Assembly: GCA_002085385.1 (NCBI GenBank) | Contig: NATO01000084.1 | Coordinates: forward strand, 1-6,323 | Length of the DNA stretch: 6,323 nt | Source: a candidate division Zixibacteria bacterium 4484_93 | GTDB taxonomy: Bacteria; UBP14; UBA6098; 4484-93 | Reading direction: 5' to 3' | Shown here: positions 1 through 4,677 of the stretch, piece after piece | How the letters are laid out: each line of letters begins with the position of its first letter | Position numbering within the stretch: position 1 is the first letter of the stretch | The notes under the pieces: generated by a model | The model's input: only the letters and a program-made list of their open reading frames with translations | What the model was told of the DNA's origin: nothing | Database searches by the model: none | Translations under genes and position numbers: made by a program

Positions 1-693
1 GGATATAACTGGTATCTTGCAGGAGAAAATTGCCCTGGCGACTATTTCCTCGTTGAAACACCACAGGTCCTCCTCGCTGCCACCACCTCTGCCGACTATT
101 AGAAGGTCTATACCCCCGTACTCGTCCAGTTCTCTCTTCCCTTGGGCGATGTCTCCGGCGGCTTCCTTTCCCTGGACGAGTGTCGGACGGAGGATTATCG
201 TTATATAAGGTGCTCGTCTCGTCGCAACATTGATGATGTCTCTTATTGCGGCGCCTGTCGGTGAGGTGACAACACCAATCAGCTCGGGGAAGGTCGGAAT
301 AGGCTTCTTAAATTCCGGGTTAAATAGCCCCTCCTTTTCCAGTTTCTCCTTGAGTCTCTTGAAGAGAATTGCCCTCTCGCCGACACCTTTTGGTAGCAGT
401 CTTGAGACGATGAGTTGATACTGGCTCTGGCGTGGGTATGTTGTCAACCTTGCGAAAAGCTCGACCTGCATTCCATCCTCGATGTCGGAGAGGTCGAGGG
501 TTGCGGCTGCTGAGCGCCAGATAATACAGGCTATTCTGGTTTTCCTGTCAATGAGTGTGAAGTATATGTGCCCAGATGAATGTGGTTTCCATTCCCGTAT
601 CTCTCCTGTCACCCATAGCCCGGTCGGGAATAATCCCTCGATATTGAACTTGATAAGTTCGGCAAGCTCGGATACTGTCAGAGGCTGTTCCAT
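1..693 (-). CDS. xseA: Exodeoxyribonuclease VII large subunit, 3' end outside window
   Basis: Large subunit of exonuclease VII, a cytoplasmic nuclease that degrades single-stranded DNA from both ends to oligonucleotides; it normally works with several copies of the small subunit XseB. The frame is open from ATG at 693 to base 1, giving 231 residues without a stop. The family is usually 400-450 residues, so the C-terminal half is missing. Residues 1-100 are the N-terminal OB-fold: the start MEQPLTVSELAELIK, a WVTGEI strand at 27-32, and HSSGHIYFTL at 38-47. The catalytic domain begins near 136, with GVVTSPTGAAIRDI at 140-153 and GRGGGSEEDLWCFNEE at 201-216, both family hallmarks. The usual RGQYQL before the domain boundary reads RQSQYQL. 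The start overlaps the pdxJ stop by one base (TGATG) and has no clear Shine-Dalgarno sequence, so translation probably depends on coupling. No xseB is visible; it could lie to the left of base 1. Confidence 0.96.
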   Translation of the reverse strand, partial: MEQPLTVSELAELIKFNIEGLFPTGLWVTGEIREWKPHSSGHIYFTLIDRKTRIACIIWRSAAATLDLSDIEDGMQVELFARLTTYPRQSQYQLIVSRLLPKGVGERAILFKRLKEKLEKEGLFNPEFKKPIPTFPELIGVVTSPTGAAIRDIINVATRRAPYITIILRPTLVQGKEAAGDIAQGKRELDEYGGIDLLIVGRGGGSEEDLWCFNEEIVARAIFSCKIPVIS

Positions 694-1421
694 CAGGGTT
701 CAGGGTTGCGGATAATCTTCAGCATATCCTTGACTGCCTGATAAAGTCCAATGAATACCGCTCTTGCGATGATGGAATGCCCGATGGAGAACTCCTCGAT
801 GGTTTTCAACCTGGCGAGGTTACGAACATTCTGGTAGCTTAGACCATGCCCGACATTCACACCGAGACGGAGCTTGTTGGCATAGGCTGCCATCTTCTCA
901 ATCTGGCGATACTGGTCAAGCTCATCTAATAGGTTTTTAGCCTCCACATACGATTTTGTATTTATCTCGACGAAATCGAAGCCGAGTTCTGCTGCTGCCT
1001 TTATCATCTCCGGGTCGGGCTCGACGAAAGCAGATACTACAATATCCGAGTGCTGGAGCTGGGTTACTGCATTCTCGATGTACTTGGGCCTGTCGAGCAG
1101 GTTCAATCCGCCTGTTGTTGTCTTCTCCGATGACGACTCCGGAACAAGTGTTACCATATCAGGTTTCACCTTCTTTGCTATGTTAAGCACATCATCGTTT
1201 GGAGCAATCTCTAAGGTCAGATGGGTGGATACCACCTGGCGTAGAAGCATTAGGTCTCTTTCCTGAATATGGCGTCTGTCTCCGCGGAGATGAACAGTTA
1301 TTCCATCTGCTCCTGCCGACTCGATTATACCTACTGCAAACACAGGCTCCGGATACGGGACATTTCCTCTTGCCTCGCGGAGGGTTGCTATATGGTCGAT
1401 GTTGACGCTCAGCCTTGCCAT
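693..1421 (-). CDS. pdxJ: Pyridoxine 5'-phosphate synthase
   Basis: Last ring-closing enzyme of the DXP-dependent vitamin B6 pathway; condenses 3-amino-1-hydroxyacetone phosphate with deoxyxylulose phosphate to pyridoxine 5'-phosphate in the cytoplasm. The 242-residue length is normal for this TIM-barrel family. Hallmarks are NIDHIATLREARG at 7-19, AGADGITVHLR at 36-46 (catalytic-type His44), LTLEIA with Glu71, VTLVPE at 90-95, VNVGHGLSYQNV with His192 at 188-199, and SIGHSIIARAVF near the end. Several normally conserved spots differ: LRGDRRHI where LREDRRHI is usual, VPESSSE for VPEKRxE, and EINTKSY at 152-158 for E(I/L)HTGxY. The general catalytic residues are kept, so activity is likely. 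ATG at 1421 shares one base with the citF stop (TAATG) and is preceded by a strong GGGAGGTGG ribosome binding site. It sits between citrate lyase and xseA, and no function linking it to either is evident. Confidence 0.96.
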   Translation of the reverse strand: MARLSVNIDHIATLREARGNVPYPEPVFAVGIIESAGADGITVHLRGDRRHIQERDLMLLRQVVSTHLTLEIAPNDDVLNIAKKVKPDMVTLVPESSSEKTTTGGLNLLDRPKYIENAVTQLQHSDIVVSAFVEPDPEMIKAAAELGFDFVEINTKSYVEAKNLLDELDQYRQIEKMAAYANKLRLGVNVGHGLSYQNVRNLARLKTIEEFSIGHSIIARAVFIGLYQAVKDMLKIIRNPEP

Positions 1422-2965
1422 TATCTCTCCACCTCCCTGACGACATCGATATATGTGCCGTCTCTGTATTCGATGAGTGCAATTATCCTATCCTTGAGCC
1501 TTGGTGGTGCTGGCTTGCCACAGATATTCTCTACCTCATCCTTTAGCTCTTCTATTGGCTTTATCGGAAGGGATGACCCCTTCATACGCTCAATGAGGTC
1601 ATCTCGCCTTGGGTTTATTGCAATTCCGCGCTCGGTTACCACCACATCTATGGTTTCTCCTGGAGCAGTCACCGTAGTGACAGATTCCCTTATCACAGGT
1701 ATCCTGTTTCTGAACGACGGTATTACTATCATCGATAGTTTTGCTCCTGCTGCCACATCTGGATGCCCGCCTATCCCGTGGAGAAGCATTCCGTCCGAGT
1801 GGGTGTTCACATTGACATTGAAATTGGTATCGACCTCCGTTGCGCCCAGAAATCCGACATCCTGCCTGTTAACGAGGCAGCCTTTGCTATGTATGTTGGC
1901 ATACTGCGACATACTTGTTTCCGAGTGTCTTGTGTCATCCCGGAATGAGTCGATGCTTTCGGTATCGAACACCTGTCCATCGAATAGAGAATGAACTATC
2001 CCCTTATGAAAAAGTTCAACGGCAAACCTCGTGACACCACCGTTTATGAAACTTCCCTTGATACCTTCCTTCTCCATTATCTCGCCCAGGAACTTCGTGA
2101 TGGCGAGCGATATTCCACCTGCTCCGGTCTGGAAGGAGAAACCATCCTTGAGCAGTCCTGATTCCCTGATGAATTGTGCAGCATATTTTGCAATCAGGAG
2201 TCTTGTTGGACTGCGGGTTATTCGTGTAGTTCCGGAGACTATCCCCGATGGGTCCCCGATTGAGTCGACGACGACGACATAATCCACATATATAGCGGGG
2301 ATGGATATCGGCAGGTTAGGATAGGGGAGGAGTGTATCTGTTATGGCGATAGATTTGTCGGCGTACATAGCATCAGCCATAGCGTAAGCCAGTGGTCCGA
2401 ACTGGGATTTTCCATACACCCCATTCAGGTTCCCGTGTTCGTCTGCCGACGATGCGGCAATGAATGCGACATCTATGTGGAGGGTTCCATCCTCGATGGC
2501 TCGAACCCGCCCACCGTGGCTTCTCAAAATTGCAGTTGTCGGTAGTCCACCGTAGGAAACAAACTCCCCGACTGGCCCGTTCATACTTCCCTGGATATTC
2601 CTTACAACACCGTTTTTGATGTGTTCGATTACCGGAGAATGGACAGGAAACAGAGCCGATGGAGCAAGTGTTAGCCCTTTTATTCCCATATCTGCGATGG
2701 TATCTAATACCATATTTACCACACCGTCGCCGTTTCGCAGGTGATGGTGGAACGAGATAGTCATTCCGTCCTTCAAGCCTGCTGCCAGTATGGCATCCTT
2801 AAGGCTTTTACAGAGTTTCTTTTCACCTGGCTCGGAGTAGGATATCGGTGGAGAGGCTTTGTGTCCTCTTTTCCTGTAAGCGAACGCTCCCTTGAACGGG
2901 ACAAGTTTTCTTCCCTCGATTTCCTTTGGTATGAGCCTTCCAACGGCATTCTTCCGGTATTCCAT
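1421..2965 (-). CDS. citF: Citrate lyase alpha subunit (citrate CoA-transferase)
   Basis: Alpha subunit of citrate lyase. In the known complex it transfers the acyl carrier thioester from acetate to citrate, forming citryl-ACP and releasing acetate; it can also act on CoA thioesters. The 514-residue length matches the roughly 510 of the enterobacterial protein, and similarity is visible from end to end. The N-terminal segment with GRKLVPFKGAFAYR (18-31) resembles the leader seen in many non-enterobacterial CitF proteins. The core motif GMTISFHHHLRNGD is at 67-80, followed by VVNMVLDTIADMG. Other matching stretches are SHGGRVRAIEDG, ALLPYP-like TDTLLPYPNLPISI, FSFQTGAGGISLA, SQYANIHSKG, DTNFNVNVNTHSDG, GIGGHPD and VTERGIAINPRRDDL. 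The C-terminus YRDGTYIDVVREV also matches the family. The start ATG directly follows the citE stop (TAAATG). No truncation or frameshift is seen. Confidence 0.97.
   Translation of the reverse strand: MEYRKNAVGRLIPKEIEGRKLVPFKGAFAYRKRGHKASPPISYSEPGEKKLCKSLKDAILAAGLKDGMTISFHHHLRNGDGVVNMVLDTIADMGIKGLTLAPSALFPVHSPVIEHIKNGVVRNIQGSMNGPVGEFVSYGGLPTTAILRSHGGRVRAIEDGTLHIDVAFIAASSADEHGNLNGVYGKSQFGPLAYAMADAMYADKSIAITDTLLPYPNLPISIPAIYVDYVVVVDSIGDPSGIVSGTTRITRSPTRLLIAKYAAQFIRESGLLKDGFSFQTGAGGISLAITKFLGEIMEKEGIKGSFINGGVTRFAVELFHKGIVHSLFDGQVFDTESIDSFRDDTRHSETSMSQYANIHSKGCLVNRQDVGFLGATEVDTNFNVNVNTHSDGMLLHGIGGHPDVAAGAKLSMIVIPSFRNRIPVIRESVTTVTAPGETIDVVVTERGIAINPRRDDLIERMKGSSLPIKPIEELKDEVENICGKPAPPRLKDRIIALIEYRDGTYIDVVREVER
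1429..1437 (-). promoter_or_regulatory. Ribosome binding site of pdxJ inside citF
   Basis: GGGAGGTGG on the minus strand, seven bases before the ATG at 1421, inside the final citF codons. It is one of the strongest Shine-Dalgarno sequences of the window and fixes the pdxJ start at the TAATG junction. Confidence 0.8.
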
Positions 2966-3865
2966 TTACTCTTCCTCTTCTTTTATAAGCCCGAGTTGCT
3001 TTGCACACTCGATTGTATGGATTGCTCTATCGACAACGGGTTTGTCTATCATCTTGCTGCCGAGTGCGACGACGCCTTTCCCTTCCGATTTTGCTGCCTC
3101 GTATGCAGCAACGACCTTGCCTGCGTATTCTATCTCCTCTTCTGTCGGTGTAAAGACCTTATGCACAGGTTCTATCTGGGATGGGTGTATGAGCCCTTTG
3201 CCGTCGAAGCCGAGCAGTTTTGCTTCTTTTGCGGATTCGACAAGCCCCTCTATGTCGTTTATATCGGAGAAGACGGTATCGAGTGCCTGGACCCTGGCGG
3301 CTTTTGCTGCCATAGCGACAATGGAGCGGGCAATGAATGTTTCTTTTCCTTCTCTGGTGCGAGAGATGCCCATATCCTTCGTGAAATCCTCTGCTCCAAA
3401 TGTGATGGCGCAAATGTTCGGCGAAGCGGATGCTATCTCGTATGCGTTTAGCACCCCTTTTGCTGTTTCAATCAGTGGCATAAGGTATATCTCCTCGTAT
3501 ACTCCCTGACGCCTGGCGTAGTCGGTCACGAGTTCCTCCACCGCACTGACATCGCGGGCAGACTCGCATTTTGGGATAAGTATTACATTTGGAGCCATCG
3601 GGGCTATAACTCTTATGTCCTCCCTGCCAAAGTCGGTGTAGAGTGGGTTAACCCTGACAATAAGCTCAGAGTTGCCCCAGTCGAGGTTCTTTATTGCATA
3701 CTTTACCAGTATCCTTGCAGCGTCCTTTTCCGATGGGGCAACGGCATCTTCAAGGTCGAGTATCAGGCAATCTGCCTTGTACAGCCAGGCGTTATACATA
3801 AGAGAAGGCTTGTTTCCCGGAATATATAGCCTCGAGCGTCGGAGCCTGTTTTTATCGCTTCTCAT
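2966..3865 (-). CDS. citE: Citrate lyase beta subunit (citryl-ACP/citryl-CoA lyase)
   Basis: Beta subunit of citrate lyase; cleaves citryl-ACP (or citryl-CoA) to oxaloacetate and the acetyl thioester in a Mg-dependent TIM barrel of the HpcH/HpaI aldolase superfamily. The 299-residue length is normal. Motifs in order: RRSRLYIPGNKP at 9-20, DCLILDLEDAV at 32-42, VRVNPL at 70-75 with the substrate-binding Arg71, LIPKCES at 96-102, PLIETAKGVLNA at 130-141 with the probable metal ligand Glu133, FGAEDFTKDMG at 156-166 with probable metal ligand Asp160, and GFDGKGLIHPSQI near residue 220. All expected active-site residues are present, so a catalytically competent lyase is likely. The ATG overlaps the citD stop in an ATGA, preceded by GGGAGGA. 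CitE-like stand-alone lyases exist, but the flanking citD and citF make the true citrate lyase subunit the best call. Confidence 0.96.
   Translation of the reverse strand: MRSDKNRLRRSRLYIPGNKPSLMYNAWLYKADCLILDLEDAVAPSEKDAARILVKYAIKNLDWGNSELIVRVNPLYTDFGREDIRVIAPMAPNVILIPKCESARDVSAVEELVTDYARRQGVYEEIYLMPLIETAKGVLNAYEIASASPNICAITFGAEDFTKDMGISRTREGKETFIARSIVAMAAKAARVQALDTVFSDINDIEGLVESAKEAKLLGFDGKGLIHPSQIEPVHKVFTPTEEEIEYAGKVVAAYEAAKSEGKGVVALGSKMIDKPVVDRAIHTIECAKQLGLIKEEEE
2973..2977 (-). promoter_or_regulatory. Ribosome binding site of citF inside the last codons of citE
   Basis: The four terminal glutamate codons of citE (GAA GAG GAA GAG) form a purine-rich stretch with GAGGA seven bases before the citF ATG at 2965. 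The citE stop TAA touches the ATG directly. Confidence 0.6.
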
Positions 3866-4146
3866 ATTGAGACTTCCTCCCTTGAATAGTAGGTAAGAAC
3901 CGCCTCGACCCGTGCTCGAATGACAAAGTCCAACGCCCCGTGGTCGATAGCTGTCACATGGGCATCTTCAACACCGAACTCCTCAAGAACATCCAGTATG
4001 GTCTGTCTTATTCTCTCTCCGTAAAGCCTCTCCACTGAGCTTGTCAGGTCGATCTTTAAGCCGGTTCCCTCGGAGGCGGGCTCAATCTTCACATAGATAT
4101 CTCCCTTTTCTTCTCTGCCTGCCTCTCCTGTCTTGGTGATTTTCAT
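3862..4146 (-). CDS. citD: Citrate lyase acyl carrier protein, lacking the prosthetic-group serine
   Basis: Gamma subunit of citrate lyase. In characterised enzymes it carries a phosphoribosyl-dephospho-CoA arm on a serine near residue 14 and shuttles the acetyl/citryl group between CitF and CitE. The 94-residue protein matches the family in length and along its course: MKI start, AG at 9-10, GDIYVKI at 15-21, SSVERLYGERIRQTILDVL (37-55), GALDFVIRARVEA near the C-terminus. The attachment loop, usually AGTLES(S/G)D, reads AGREEKGD, so Lys14 (codon AAG at 4107-4105) stands where the modified serine should be. I re-read this codon by codon; spacing to the flanking AG and GD is unchanged. Position directly upstream of citE and citF confirms the identity. 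Whether it works as an acyl carrier is doubtful from the sequence; a structural role is an inference. The start has GAGGG four bases upstream. Confidence 0.92.
   Translation of the reverse strand: MKITKTGEAGREEKGDIYVKIEPASEGTGLKIDLTSSVERLYGERIRQTILDVLEEFGVEDAHVTAIDHGALDFVIRARVEAVLTYYSREEVSI
3875..3881 (-). promoter_or_regulatory. Ribosome binding site of citE inside citD
   Basis: GGGAGGA on the minus strand, nine bases before the ATG at 3865, within the citD coding sequence. It supports the choice of the ATG that overlaps the citD stop in ATGA. Confidence 0.75.
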
Positions 4147-4150
4147 TTTT

Positions 4151-4155
4151 CCCTC
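4151..4155 (-). promoter_or_regulatory. Ribosome binding site of citD
   Basis: GAGGG on the minus strand, four bases before the ATG at 4146, lies in the only real intergenic gap of the window (4147-4170, 24 bases between the cobO stop and citD). The gap holds no promoter-like or terminator-like sequence that I can see, so citD probably shares the upstream transcript. Confidence 0.65.
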
Positions 4156-4170
4156 ACTATCTTCAAGATT

Positions 4171-4677
4171 TCAGAGGTCCAAACCCTCTACCGGTTTCCC
4201 TGTTCCTGTAAAATAATGCTTGACTTCCCTCATTTCAGTCACCAGGTCTGCCCGTTTGATAATGCTTTCCGGGGCGCATCGCCCTGTTATAATTATATGC
4301 TTTTCCTCAGGGAAAGTCTCCACTGCCCTTAGGAACTCATCCGGTTCTGCTATCCCCCAATGGAAGACAAGGTTCAGTTCGTCGAGTATAAGGATGTCGA
4401 ACTCCCCGGAGGAGACGAGTTTTAGAGCAAATTTAATCCCTTTTTTAACAAGGTCAACAATTTTTTGGTCAGGGGATTCGGGGTAGAAGAAATTTTCTGT
4501 TCCGAAGCGATATATCGGGAAGAGGTTGAGTTCCCGTATAAGCGAGAGCTCGCCTGTGTTTGAGCCTTTCAGGAATTGGATGAGAACAACCTTTTTATTC
4601 CGTCCTTTTGCCCTGATGGCGCATCCGAGTGCAGCAGTTGTCTTCCCTTTGCCTTTCCCTGTGAAGACGAGAATCAA
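4171..4677 (-). CDS. cobO: Corrinoid adenosyltransferase (CobA/CobO/BtuR family)
   Basis: ATP:co(I)rrinoid adenosyltransferase, which attaches the 5'-deoxyadenosyl group of ATP to the cobalt of cobalamin or its precursors to make the adenosyl coenzyme form. The 168 residues are at the short end of the family; the N-terminal extension present in the Salmonella protein is missing and the P-loop TGKGKGKTTAALG sits at 6-18. Further hallmarks are IQFLKG at 33-38, a Walker-B-like FDILILDELN at 93-102, ITGR at 130-133, ADLVTEMREVKH at 143-154. The usual KHPF reads KHYF, and the usual GIEY/GIEF end reads GLDL. The start is TTG, supported by a GGAGGAGG site five bases upstream and by the P-loop distance; it overlaps the recJ stop by four bases (TTGA). 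No corrinoid biosynthesis or B12-dependent enzyme gene is in the window, so whether it serves salvage or synthesis cannot be told. Confidence 0.93.
   Translation of the reverse strand: MILVFTGKGKGKTTAALGCAIRAKGRNKKVVLIQFLKGSNTGELSLIRELNLFPIYRFGTENFFYPESPDQKIVDLVKKGIKFALKLVSSGEFDILILDELNLVFHWGIAEPDEFLRAVETFPEEKHIIITGRCAPESIIKRADLVTEMREVKHYFTGTGKPVEGLDL

Noticed and set aside
1269..1994. A 241-codon open frame on the plus strand
   Set aside because: It lies antisense to well-identified pdxJ and citF, is rich in serine, leucine and isoleucine as expected for a reverse-strand shadow, and shows no recognisable domain.
2741..3451. A 236-codon plus-strand open frame with many Cys and Phe residues
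   Set aside because: It is antisense to citF and citE, and its composition follows from the complement of their codons. No motif or ribosome site supports it.
2892..3509. A 205-codon plus-strand serine/alanine-rich open frame
   Set aside because: It is the complement of the citE frame and overlaps a gene with full family motifs.
3862..4146. Frameshift or wrong start as the reason for the missing CitD serine
   Set aside because: Codon-by-codon reading shows the MKI start, the AG and GD anchors, and the rest of the protein in one frame with normal spacing, so the loop is really different.
4147..4170. Possible promoter or terminator in the cobO-citD gap
   Set aside because: The gap is only 24 bases and holds the citD ribosome site. 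There is no hairpin with a T-run and no room for paired -35/-10 boxes, though a promoter inside cobO cannot be excluded.
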